From positions 25,517,001 through 25,581,000 of the forward strand of contig CANUEZ040000024.1 in assembly GCA_948099385.1 (NCBI GenBank): a stretch of 64,000 bases of DNA. Reading direction: 5' to 3'. Shown one piece after another: positions 36,005-48,450 of the stretch (positions are counted from its first letter, which is position 1; each line of letters opens with the position of its first letter). Under the pieces are notes generated by a model, which was given only the letters and a program-made list of their open reading frames with translations, made no database searches and had not been told where the DNA came from. This DNA comes from Fasciola hepatica. Its lineage: Eukaryota; Platyhelminthes; Trematoda; Plagiorchiida; Fasciolidae. The position numbers and the translations under genes are program-made.

Positions 36005-37960
36005 CAGCCACTACCTTCGCACTGCTGTGTCCGGGTTTCGGTTGCTACCTTCCGGCATCGTCGAGTCAAGGACATAAAAAAATAGAAGCATGAGGTGAAA
36101 AAGGTCCAAAAAATCAGAGTAATAAGCGGAAATCATGAAGACAGAATGAATCCGAATGCAGCTACACCACTGGCTACTACAACTAACCATATCAATTAAT
36201 GCTTCCAACCATTTATTAGACAGGTCATGTGGACCCCGACCCCGAAGTCTAACAAGTCCTACTTGGCCAAGTCCACTGGTCAAGGTTTTCATACTTTTTT
36301 GTCGTGTCATGGACTGACCACCTTGACCTGCCTTCCAATCACCACCTGCTTCGAAGAATAGCATACACCGAGGAAGTCTGTCAGTGGACATGCGTAACAG
36401 ATGTCCCAGCCACCTTGATTTGTTTATATTCAGTAGTTGATACAGAGGCTGACCTCTGGCTCCCAACACCCTAAATATAACATCATTGCTGATACAGTCT
36501 TCCCACCATATTCGGACAATGCTACGGATACATCGGTGCTCGAACACCGACAGTCTTCGCCCATCTCCTACCCTTTACGGCCATGTTTCTGAGCCGTATA
36601 AAAGAACGGACCTAACCACCGTAGTGTGCACTCGACCTCTGGCAGACAACTGGACGTCACTCCGGCCCCACAGATGACTAAGGCTGGCAGAATCCAAACG
36701 CGTCTCCTGTTTGCGCTGTAGCGCTTCGTCTGATATCTGTCCACCTGGTGAGATGTAACTGTCCAGGTAACAAAATTTATCCGCTCCAGCTAGAGCTTTC
36801 CCTGTCAAGAAGAGGTTTGGTGTTGAGCCAACCCAATCCTGCAGCAGAATTTTACACTTTGAAGGTGCGAAAAGCATCCCAAACATTGCTACACTTTTGT
36901 TAAGGCTATCTAAAAGAGCTTGCAACTTAACTGGATCTTCACTCAGAAGAAAAATATCGCCCGCATATTTCAAATCAGACAGTCTACTGCAGGAGAAAAA
37001 ATCGACCCCACTACTCTCACACGAGAATAAGGCTATCTCAAGAATCAATTCAATCACCAAATTGTAGAGGAAGGGTGGAAGGAGGCAACCTTGACGAACA
37101 TCACTTTTCGTGGTGAACTCGGATAAAAGATCGCCGTAAGCACGAACTCGACTTCGGCTGTTTGCATACAAGCATCGGAAAAGAGAAATACGATTCTCTG
37201 GCACACCCCTCAATGAGAAGCAGCGCCAGAGAACTGTGCGGTCGACTGAGTCGAACGCCGCTTCCAGATCAAGAAAGACACAGATTACGAGCCTACGGAA
37301 GATGTGTTTGTGCTCTAAGGTTTGCCGAAGGATAAAGATGTGGTCGATACAACCCCGACCGGGTCTGAAACGGGCTTCATTCTCACGTATACATATTTCG
37401 CGGGCACCGGATAATCGGTGGAAAATAAGACCGGTGAGCAGTTTAGGCGCGATACTTACTAAGCTAATTCCGCTGTGGTTTTCACAAGAGGACCTGCCAC
37501 CTTCCTTGTAAATCGGCACACTCACCCGATTGACACATTCCCTGGGAATCTGCTCACTAACCCAAATAATCCGAAGAAGTTTGTGTAACTCTGAAACCGA
37601 AGCTTCGCCTCCATCCTTGAAGAAAGATGGAAACAATCCATCCGGTCCAGCGGCTTTGTACCTTTTCAAGTAACCGATCTGTCGCATAACCTCCATTTCT
37701 GATAGAGGACTGATATCCGCCTGCATCGTTTCACTGGCAGGTATATTTGGAAGGTCCACCGTTGAAGTGAGCAAACTGATTTCCTCCTTAAAGTGCTCCG
37801 CCTAACGATCCATGAGAGTAAATCAGTGAGTCGTCGGATTTCTTGATGGACGGAGGATGAGGCGTGTGCTTGTACCCGATCAGTGGCTTCCGCTAATTCG
37901 TCTAACGTTGATTTACTTCTAAAAACGTGTCATTGGAAAACACTCGCATCTTTTTAAGTT
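36005..37960 (-). mobile_element. RTE-like LINE, 5'-truncated, with a long open RT frame
   Basis: The frame 36575-37774 (399 codons) spans the reverse transcriptase: [93 protein letters not shown] and DLKYAGDIFLLSE. The catalytic YADD is changed to YAGD, so polymerase activity is lost. The C-terminal frame 36011-36547 continues with FEHRCIRSIVRIWW and RWLGHLLRMSTDRLPR. The endonuclease is absent; the copy ends near a TA microsatellite at 37974. Relatively few frame breaks suggest a younger copy than its neighbours. Confidence 0.9.
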
Positions 37961-37973
37961 CATGCCTACACAT

Positions 37974-38017
37974 AAATATATATATTATATATATATATAT
38001 TATATAATATATATATA

Positions 38018-38073
<56 letters not shown>
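37974..38073. repeat. (TA)n microsatellite, imperfect
   Basis: About 100 bp of TA dinucleotides with several TATAAT-type slips. It lies at the truncated 5' end of the LINE at 36005-37960. Confidence 0.95.
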
Positions 38074-38075
<2 letters not shown>

Positions 38076-38829
38076 GATTACAGAGATGAAGTCAAATAAA
38101 TTGTTTATGTGGAGACTGAATATCCACCCCTAAGGGTGCATCAAGCATTTACTTGAATCGGATAACATATCAAGGGTAGAGATTTTGCAAGTGTTGCGGA
38201 GAACGTGGCTATTGTATTTCCTTAGGGAGACTGACTTGGTATGGCTTGATAATCACCAGTATTACTACTGAATTCGGTGCATACCAGGGGGAACGTTAAG
38301 GGCATTAAGGTTTAGCATCGTCGGTAATCGAATGGATGGTGATGAATGTAGTCGATGAAGACTGTTAATGATGATCGAGACGAGGATTGAGAATATGCAA
38401 AACCCTTTCGAGACGCCCGCATCTCGTCCGCCTTTTTAAAGATAGAGCTGTCGCATTGTGAATTTGCTCTGTTGTGAAGGGTAATTTGGAAAATGTCTGT
38501 GTGGAACACCGTCGACAGATAACGTTGTGCAGCTTTCGCAAATCAGCGGAGGAGAAATTCAGGAACACTGTGGGAACACACATTGAATGGTGTTGAAAAA
38601 ATAATTGGACAGTGGTGACAAAGGTGATAGAATTAATACTCGCGACTGTCTTTGGGAAGTATGAAGGAAAATTGGAGAATGTTCGGAGGAGTGCAGCTTA
38701 TCGGCCCTGTTCAATCCATGAACTACAATCTAAAAATTTTCCGGCAGTCTTTTTGAACGGTTGGCTCTGAAATCTTGATAAATTCCTGCCGATGCCCATA
38801 AAATTTCTGAAAATGTTCCTAAAGATTTT

Positions 38830-39010
38830 CTGATGTGGCTTGTTACATGGTTGGCTGTCTCGGCAGTACACCCTGACGCCAGATGCGATCAGTGGCTTTG
38901 GAACATCATGTTATCGGAACGTGGACAGCGAATTCTAACCCTCTGTGCGAATGACAGAGCAGTTAATCTAAGGTCTCGATTACGGTTCCGACACGTACAC
39001 ATTCACGCTA
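38830..39010 (+). mobile_element. LINE endonuclease scrap
   Basis: The plus strand gives PDARCDQWLW, LSERGQRILTLCANDRAVN and RFRHVHIHA. This resembles the 'ENG-x-RLL-x-LC...N-T-x-F-x-H' part of LINE AP endonucleases. It is isolated, so the call is moderate. Confidence 0.5.
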
Positions 39011-39633
39011 GAGAGAACACAGGCGAGCACGGAGATTATAAGTTTCAAGTCAGTTACTCGTTTCATATCTTCCAAATTCGTCTTTCCTATTTTTCTTCTG
39101 TTTCTTTAATTCTCCTTTCGCGCGTACCTTGTTTGTGTTCGTCAGATAGACCAAACCTCTGAAGAACACATAAGAAATAGGATTTGTTCGTCATTATCAA
39201 TTTCTCGTTGATGTGTGCCGTTTCAATACTGTGACACCATAAGTAATTCAAGTCCTCGATTTCCTGTGACTTTTCCGCTGAAACTACTGCCATGTTCCCA
39301 GTATAGTTTCTGAAAATGGTAAACAGCGAGGATAACTAGCAGGTTCTTTTCATCAGCCTCCGATGATGTTAAGGGTGTTGATTATTCTCTGATTAACTTC
39401 CCCTGTGATTTGACGCAGGTTACACGGAAAGCCTTGCCTCAAGGTCGTCAAATCGGTTTTACTTCTCGCGCTTCCTGAGAGTCAGAATAATGTCCCTTCC
39501 GGAAGCCAATCTGATTCACAAAGAGAGTCTAATGCAAGAAATAAATATGCTCTTTGCCCCACCAACGACCGAGTCTCACGTCAAAAGAGGATTATCTGGA
39601 GCGGCAAGTTGATTTTAAGCCATTATTTTTTAG
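39011..39633. other. About 620 bp upstream of the first exon seen; no gene recognised
   Basis: It may hold the promoter or a further 5' exon of the PHF12-like gene. No convincing TATA box, start codon context or splice pair was identified. A possible donor/acceptor pair enclosing only 26 nt (39608-39633) was noted but not accepted. Confidence 0.35.
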
Positions 39634-39706
39634 CTCTCCTCTCGCCGATCTCGAAAGGGAACAGAAGCTACTGAACTCCACATGGAGCAGTCGACAGGAG
39701 TCTCAG
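39634..39706 (+). CDS. PHF12: PHF12-like exon upstream of PHD1
   Basis: Acceptor TTATTTTTTAG before 39634; donor CAG|GTTGGT after 39706. It reads LSSRRSRKG, then EQSTGVS, and leaves one base that pairs with two bases of the next exon to make Gly. Human PHF12 has a similarly basic RRSGR stretch just before PHD1. The following intron is only 33 nt, free of stops and a multiple of three, so unspliced read-through would also stay in frame. Confidence 0.5.
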
Positions 39707-42700
39707 GTTGGTTAATCAATATATGTTTTCACTTTCCAGGCCGTGATGACCCGTTTTGGAGAAAACCACGAGCTAATTGTCATGAATTTTGTGACAGTTG
39801 TGGATGCGTCGGAGGCGAGAGGCTGGTGTGCGACCGCTGTCCTGCAAGTTTCCATTTGGAATGTTTGGATCCACCGCTGGACTCAGATGAAGCTCCCGTT
39901 GGAGTTTGGTTTTGCCATAGATGTTCCATGGCAATCCGGGTGAGTTTCCTATTGCTTTGCGTCTATACTCCTAGTCATTTTGGTCGTGTAGCACAAATCG
40001 TCAATCACTGGTAAGTTAAGGTATCCATTATATCTCGTTTATACGAATTAGATTCCACCGCTCAAGAATGACCCCAGTTCAACAAAGTGGTTTTAACCCG
40101 ATACAATAACAGGATTCAAATAGCATTAAGAAGGATCACTATCACTGAAACTAAAGAATAGAATCGTCATCAGACTTAGGAGCATGCACCTAAAATGGAT
40201 GTTTCGAGAGAAACGTTCTTGGGCTTGAGACGTCATAAAAGTGGTTTCTTAACTCGGCTGTGCAAAATGACTTAACTTCTATTTGAGGTTGTCACTGGAG
40301 TACAGCGTGACAGTCATTTCTTTAATCGATAATAAAACCCTGTTTATCTACCAACCGTGTGGCAGTACTTTCTGAAGTTAGACAAAATACGACGAGGCGA
40401 GGCCTTATGTAGAATGTTGACGCGACCAGTGTTACTTGTTGAGATAATGTGTTGTAGAATAAGATGGAGCGATTACTGAGATCGTACCAGGGATTGAGTC
40501 CAGAATGAAGAGGACGAAAGGTATGTTATGTTAAGCCCTCATTTAAACATGTGATATCCGGCATAATAAAAGCACAGGGAACATCTTATAAATTCACCGA
40601 AAGGATGCAAACGGTAATATGGCAAAACACAGAAACAATTATGTATAAGTTGTTCGGATCAATGAATTACTCCAGCTTCGAAAATGTTTTGTAATTCCAC
40701 TACTTAGCGGCGTCGAGATCTAAAAGTTAATATGGGATTTGTATTCACAAAGACAATGGCCCACTTAATAAATAGACAGTTAGATTGTCTGGTAGGTTTA
40801 CAGTGGATGCACTATGCTCATAAATCCTTGCTCGAAGTGATACAATTTACTTGTTTAATAATTGGAGTATGTTGACCACGGAACTATGCAGTGAGTTTTG
40901 TAATACACGACATGTGAATGTGAGAACGTTCATTCGGAAAGCCGTCGGTGATTTTGTCTTATAATTTGCTTTCGCTCTTGGTTCTCAGGATGAAGAAGAT
41001 CGAGGATCCACTTCAAGTAGTCACAGTACCAACGCTACCGAAACGGAGTCGTCACGTTCCGGTCGTACTGGACGTGGACTTACACGCAGGCCGGATTCAA
41101 CCCCATCGCTCACTTTGCTCGCTGGTGCTGCACTGGGTCATCAGCCCACTCCATCAGTTTCAGCTCGAAGAAACGCTAGCTTATCGCGTGCTTTGACGAA
41201 CGAACGTGTTCTGGCTGGGCGTTCTAGTCGCTCCTCAGCTTGGGGCGAGTCAGCTTACGTGGCTGATACGGAAGATTCCGAACTTCGAGGTCTGTGGGAT
41301 GTTATCAGATATGCACAATATCTTAACCCGAAAGAATTTGAATTACCAAAGGATATCATACCAGGAATAAAATTACCTGGTAAGCGCACAACTTATCTCG
41401 TTTTTAACTTAGCCGAACGATGAAAAGTTAACAGCAAACTGACGGAGCAAGTGTTTTTTAATCATGATATCGGAGGCAGTGTAAGCTAGCTTTAAGTGCA
41501 TTTCGAACAGGATGGATTTAAATCTGGTCAAACTCTTCTCATGGATGAAGTGGCTAGAACGCAAGTCCAACATTCAGGGTTGTGTCTCAAGTTAACATCA
41601 GGCTATACAGACTGGCGCCCAACATCATGCTTCACATTTACTGGACACTATATGACATTATTATCAGGTTTTCCTCTTGATTATACATTAGTAAAATAAA
41701 AGCATCATGCACCATAACTCTAAGGGCCGACTGCATTATCACGAGGACCTGGTTACTGTGACCCGGAGATTAAATCTTTCGGACCACACAGGATCCGTTT
41801 ATGTCAGGTCTGGTGACAAGCTGAACAAAAACGTATCACGGCCTGCTATCAAGAGCTAATTAGTTTTGCTATATGGAGGAGAAACTGGACTTTTCTGTGG
41901 ATTGTTCTTTCGGTACTGTTAATTTTCTTGAGAGTAATAAGATAGAAGTACTGAGGTTGGGTATCGACTGCCAAGCGGTGTGAACAACAGGCCGTCGTAC
42001 ACCTAAGAGGGACACCTCAGGAATGTGGTGAATTAATTAATTTTTATTACATGCTTACGCCTAACTGCAGTGGAAGGGCTATACTCCATAGCCTCAAAGA
42101 CCCACTGCACTATTAGGGATAGCCGGAAACCAGACCGTGAAGCTTGGAGTAGAGAATGTCATAAGGTCCCAATAAGTCGGGTGCGGTAACAAGCCGGAGC
42201 ACAGTGGATTACTGTCTACCACCAAAGTGACCGGCATTGGCGGGATTCGAAACTTTGACCTCCTAGGTGATAATCAGATGCTCTTAATCACTGGAGCACC
42301 ACAAAATAAATTACCAAACACGACGGATATCGGTGGTCTTTTCTGATCGTTTGCGGGGTTCATATCTCACCATCGATATATAAATTACAACAGAGTGAGG
42401 GAAAGTGGTTAGTAAAAGGGAAGTTCTTCTTGCGGAACGCTATCGATGTTTTTTGTTTGGTAGTATATTATGTTTATGAAGGGGAGTTCAGCAGACCGGC
42501 CGTACATCATTCGTGCCACTGACTTCTGTTCTGAGCCATATCCCTCAACGAATCCAATCAACGACGATCCTCATCCATGAAAGGCGGGGAGCAACAAACG
42601 AAGCTGATGCCGATGCTGTCTTCATACTTCTACACCAAGGTATGACTTAACCGCCAGGCTGCTTCCTCCAGGTTTTCTCAGCACATGCCAGTGAAGCTCA

Positions 42701-45700
42701 GAAAGATGGACAGTGAGCAGGTATACCGAGCTGTCGGAGGTGATGTGATACTTACCTGGGTTAGGTCACTATCGGCACTCAGTACACGACGAAGAACCTC
42801 GTCATGACTCACCCGATGTTCTCCCCAGATGCGAACGATGCTCCGGAGACATCGGTAGTCGAACGCAGAAAGCTGCCGAACATCTTCAATATGTGATAGC
42901 CAGGTCTCTCATCTTAGGCGACTGACAGTACTCCGTTGCTGCCCGGCCCGTTCCCATTTCTGACCTATTGGGGTTCTACATGACTTTCCACTCCAATTCC
43001 CAGGGTCATGGTTTCCGACTCTACATGATCGTTTAGTGGGTTATTGTAGTAATATACTCTTTTTATTTATGAGAACAGAGAGAAGACATAAGTCGCGAGA
43101 TGCAAGCATTTCGTTTGCTCTTGTCAACTGCGGACGTAAAACGTGTCAGTATATATACTTGGTACAGTAGGGGGGTAAGTGCAACAGTAAAGTAGGCGCG
43201 ATCGAAAGCTCTTGCAGTACGTACGTTGGGGAGAGTGATTTCTGTCGTGTTAACGTCAGGGTAAACAAACATTTTGGGCCAATCGTTTTTGTGCAAAGAG
43301 TGCTGGCTGATGCTTCATGATTAGAATAGCTTCACTGAACGCTAATAGTTTCGGTGTTGGATTGCGCAACAATGCTTTGAAACACTGGGTCAGGTCAACT
43401 TTGTGACCTGATGCAATCAGGTGTCTTCCAATCGAAGAAGCTGGTGGTTTCACGTCGTTGTGTATTGCTCTAGCAGGTTGCGTCATCAAGTTTGACAGCC
43501 ATTTGGGTATGTGTTCTGACACTCGTTGAGTCAAGCAACGATCCGTCCTGCCAATGTATACGTCATCGCAACTGCAAGTGAAGTGATAGACAACATGTGA
43601 GACATAGGGATCAACAAGACTGTTTGAGCGATTTTGAAAACATAACCTTTTGGTCGTCTGCAGCAAACGAAACTGCGCCGCTGTGTATGTGTGCCTTAGA
43701 GCTGACTTGAGATTACAATTTATTTGATTGAATAAATGATCTCCTTTAAAAGGCAAAGTGATAAAAACTTGCTTCTTCTCCACGTTCATTGTTTTCGGCC
43801 TCTGATATTGTCTGATAAAGTTCTCCGGATAACCGTTAGCAAGCAGCGTTCTTTTTATGAACTCCTCTTCGTTTTGTATTTGATCTTCTGTACAAATTTT
43901 CTGGGCTCTGTTGAAGAGAGTTCTGACCAACCCACGTTTGTAAGCCACTGGGGCGAAGCTGGAGAATTGTAAATAACGTCCACCCCAAGTTGCTTTTCGG
44001 TAGATTCTGCCCCGTAGAGTCCCATCCTGACGCCTAGTTAATAGAATATCTAGAAAGGACAAACTGTTATCGCGTTTTTCTTCGTGAGATACACTGAGGT
44101 TCGGGTGAATAGAGTTAAGAACGTCAACAAAAGGGATAAAACGTTCTTCAGTCGTAAAAATTAAAATATCATCCACGTATCGTCTGTAAAATAGAAATTG
44201 GGAAATATTATCACAGAGCTGTTTTTCGATCATACCCAAAATACATTTGCCAAGGTTGGGCCCAGAGAGCTTCCCATGGCCACACCATCCGTTTGTTTGT
44301 AAGCTTTACCTTCAAAATTGAACCGAATGTTTTCTGTGCATAAAAGAATGAGTTCTTTAAGGTATTCAACAGGAATAGGCAAGTGAAAGTTGTGCGAAGA
44401 AATAAAATCACAGATAATCTACTGTTTCACGAAGAGGAACCTTTGTGAAAAGTGACATCATCGACGGAATACATTTTATCCGAACTCACTGCAATACTGT
44501 TTAGCAAATTCGCGAGTTCAAATGAGTCTTGTAGACAAAATGGTGTTATATGTTTCCGAACGGGGGTGGGAATCTCGACGAGCCACCGGGCAAGTTTGTG
44601 ATGAGCCGAGTTTTGCATGCATAATATCGGCCTCAAAGGGACTCCAGGCTTGTGCTTTGGGTGATCCTCTCAAGTAGCGCGTCTGTGTTCTAAGTGGTTT
44701 TAGCTTCTTGTATGTAGTTTCAGAAATAAAACCATGTAGGAGTAAATTTTGGGGTTGTCTTGATATTTGTTTCTCTGTCAGCCTATTGTTCTCTGGAGTA
44801 GTGTCTAGTTTGAAGCGCTGTGCATCGGAAAGTATCTGTTCCATCTTTTTTATGTATTCTTTCCTTTCCATAATTACGACTCCTAATCCTTTGTCCGGTC
44901 GTACAAACAGCAAATCATTCATCTGTTTTAGTTGTTTAACCGCCACCCGGTGTTCTTGTGATAAACAACACCACTGACGTATGGGAGCAGAGAGGTATTG
45001 CTCAGAAATATCAACCAGCTTGGCCCTGAACCAGCCGGCTTTGTCGGATGACGTGAGCACTATATCTTTAACTTGATCATAAAAGTTCTCGAACTGAACG
45101 CGTGTTTGTAGCTGGCTCACTTGCTTGGGCGGCACTTTGAAATTTAATCCCAACGACAAGATCTCACGTTGCGCTGTAGTCAACTGACAACCGGAAGGAT
45201 TGTGAGTGAATGCGCTTGTGTCTGCCGGGAATAATGACCACTGTTGCGTTTTGCACATGCTTCCCTCAAGGCCTTTGATTGTTTTCACCCTGGTTCTTCG
45301 TACCATTTCTCTTGAAAAGTTCCCAAATTTGATTCGACAGAATAAAGATAACGTGCCGAGAACAGTCACGAAACGCTTTTGTGTTCCAATGAGCTTGAAC
45401 ATCTTACGTGCGGCTTCAATGTGGGCATTTGCGATTCTTACGAGATTGATGTTGTTCCTTGGCAAATTCTCTTTCGACGAAAGTTTCACAAATCGATTTG
45501 GGAAACGACAAGATAGTACGCATCCAGTAAGGAATTCGATACGCGCCTTTTCTACTGCCGTTTTGCAGCGTAGTATTATTAAACGATCGAGAGATCGCGT
45601 GACACCAGAGGGGAGTCTTCACTTGAGAAATTTGAAACATTGGGTCCCCCTTATCCAATTCATGAGAACAGAGAGAAGACATAAGTCGCGAGATGCAAGC

Positions 45701-48360
45701 ATTTTGTTTACTCTTGTCTTTCTATTTAAGTTGAGCTCAAGAACTGAATACACAGTTTAATTTTGCGTTATACATCTGCTACCTTTTTCGTACAGGGTCG
45801 TACAAAACCGCGGGTGAACGTAAAGCCAAAGCCATTATTGACTTGGAAAACGGAATGATTCCTCGCCCGGTTCGGCGCTGCTTTGTTTGTGCAAGGTATT
45901 TGTCGTATGTTGCATATGTCTATTGCATGTTACAAGTGATTTGTTCATATGTGCTACACTCATGAATGTTAGTGTTAACCTCCTACTCCACATTGCTGGT
46001 CCTAAGACAAAAAAAATGACATCAAAAGTAAGTAATATTGAAGAGCGTCACTTTTAATCTGGCTATTAAGATTATACCAGCGTCTACGCTAGCAACAACC
46101 AATAAGAAATTGTCGCGTACAACGAAGTAAAACTCGTAATAGTCGCTTGTTTGTTGCTGGACAGTTGTCAAAATAGTGAGATCGCGGAGAGTGAGATAAA
46201 CCAAATTAGTACCTTCTTGTGACGCCAGTCAGTACGCCTATCTTCTTTGATTTCAACACTAGACATTTATGCACGATGTTTTGTTATGCGAGAGTTTTTG
46301 TGAATTTGAAGTGCTGAGAAAGTTTCTTTATGGTTGCATTCCAGGACGTGCCTCTTTGCTCCACTGCTACCCTGTGATTTCTGCTCGTCATGTTTCCATC
46401 TGGATTGCTTGGACCCACCTTTGCCGCATTTCCCACCTCGATCTGATCGATGGATGTGTCCAAATCATGTGGAGCACGTTGCTGATCGTTATCTTGTCCG
46501 ATCTATTCGCCTTACCGAACGAATGCGTATTTGGGCCCAACTGGCCGAACATGCCGGCACTGAAGTGCCAGAAACAACTCAGAACAATGTGCATATGGAA
46601 ACTCTTTTCGATGAGTGTGAGTCTGGACAAGCTGTGAACAAATATTCGTTTGAAGAGTCCGAGGATGATACTCCCTCGAATCAGCGTACTACAACTCGAG
46701 CTTGTCGACCTGGAACTCCTCCATTGGCTGTTGTTGCACCGTATGATCTTAGTTACGGACCGGATGATGAGGCTTCAATTTTGTCCGAGTTAATGCAAAG
46801 GGTTAGACGGGGAAAGGCTGAACTCTGTTCCTTGGTAACTTCGGCGAATGCGACGCAGGAGACTGTGATCAACGGCGCACCGATCACAACCGCTGATGCT
46901 GCACGTCGTCGTTGGCGTCTGACCAGTTCTCCTAGTTTTCAAATTCTTCGCGATCAGAAACGCAAACTTAAAATTTTGGTAAGACATTTTTTGTCGTCAC
47001 GAATACTGACTGCAGCACAGAGGGATATTGTTTAACAGGTAGCTAAGAGCGGTCCGTCTGTTACGGATGTAGACGATTAGATCCGAATCCATGAGACTCA
47101 TTGATCCAGTCGTTTGGTACTTCCCGCGATGTGATTACGTTCTGTGGGTTGTGAAATATTCTCAAGTGGTTATTACAGCAGTTTACTCTTTCATTTCCTT
47201 CACATTTTCCGTTTTACGTGTTGATTAAATTTTTCCGATTGGCAGCAATCAAAATCACTGCATCCATTAGTGATTTATAACTTTTTACTACCAAAAATGA
47301 AGTTTTTCGTGCCTTCAGGTTCATTGCGATAAAAGAGCCAACTAAAATCACTAGTCATAGATGTGCGGTGCTGAAGTAACAATACTGCCACAGTGATTCA
47401 CTACTAGTCAGACAGTGCAAGATATGTGTAAAGATATTCAGCTGCAATAAGAAGTGACTCTTTGAGATTGCCATTCCCACTTCTCCGGTTGGCCTGAGGC
47501 GAATCTCCCCACGGAAGCTATCTCCGGAGCCTGTTCTTATCGCAATGTGCAGAACGCACATAACGGTATATGTACATAGTTAGAAATAATGATCTAACTT
47601 ACATTTCTCCACAGCTTTGTCTCGCTATTCGGTTTGATCGGTTTTTATTACCTAAAACTGGTATAATTTCTAACTCTCCTTCACTACCAGTGGAAAGCTT
47701 TAATTATATAATCGTTACTATCAGTCCTTTCTGGGTGTTTTTTATGCTGTGCTTGTGCATTAGTGCAGCATGGCTTTTGAGGCTCAAAGCACCGTCATCA
47801 GAGAGAAAATTACAGCGGAGAGCCACATGTGGTTCCAATGGGCCAGGCGCGGTAACAAGCCGGATGACTATGACTTACTGTCTACCACCAACGTAAGCGT
47901 GTAGTAGAGTTGGAGCTCATGACAGAACACAGTCCACTTCGACCTATCTAAGAAACTGTCATTCCGCTTGATGAATCTCGACTGGTTTCCGATGGAATCT
48001 TACTGGGCCCAGTGATTTGTTAAACAGCTGGGAAGTGGCGTGCGGCAAAGTTCGCCGGAAACTGATCTAGGAATACTATGAGTTACCTGCCTGTCTATCC
48101 GTGTGTCTATTTTAATATTCTTATTTTGCGTTGTGGAATGTTTTTTACCTATTACCACTAGTTGTTCCAGTTATCCTTGAGGGATGTGGAGTGAGTCAGA
48201 CAATGAAGGACGAGTAGGCTGGTCTTGTGCGTTGGACGAAGTGGATCTTAAAGTGCAACTTGTTTTACGGACATCAGGGGGAGGAAATCGAACATCAGCA
48301 GACGCATGGTTACGGCTGTGGGTACTGAGGTGTATGCATGTATGTATGTATTTATGTAAG

Positions 48361-48450
<90 letters not shown>

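Larger units (their letters stand above)
43069..45718 (-). mobile_element. Penelope-like element with flanking 58-bp direct repeats
   Basis: The minus strand encodes a Penelope-type protein: an N-terminal region and RT start (44518-45489), a middle piece (44427-44636), and RT palm plus GIY-YIG endonuclease (43256-44239). Key motifs: [50 protein letters not shown] (catalytic YVDD intact), [10 protein letters not shown] and [14 protein letters not shown] (GIY-YIG form). A 58-bp repeat starting ATGAGAACAGAGAGAAG flanks it at 43069-43126 and 45661-45718 with about two mismatches, like the pseudo-LTRs of these elements. Frameshifts near 44650 and 44450 inactivate it. It lies antisense in the PHF12-like intron 41380-45795. 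Confidence 0.92.

Noticed and set aside
38312..38583. Minus-strand frames of 65 and 72 codons
   Set aside because: No motif or splice support; typical random frames.
39608..39633. A 26-nt intron upstream of the first proposed exon
   Set aside because: Shorter than plausible for splicing and the upstream reading shows no conserved sequence.
45206..45760. 184-codon plus-strand frame just before a PHF12-like exon
   Set aside because: It is antisense to the Penelope reverse transcriptase and stops before the exon.
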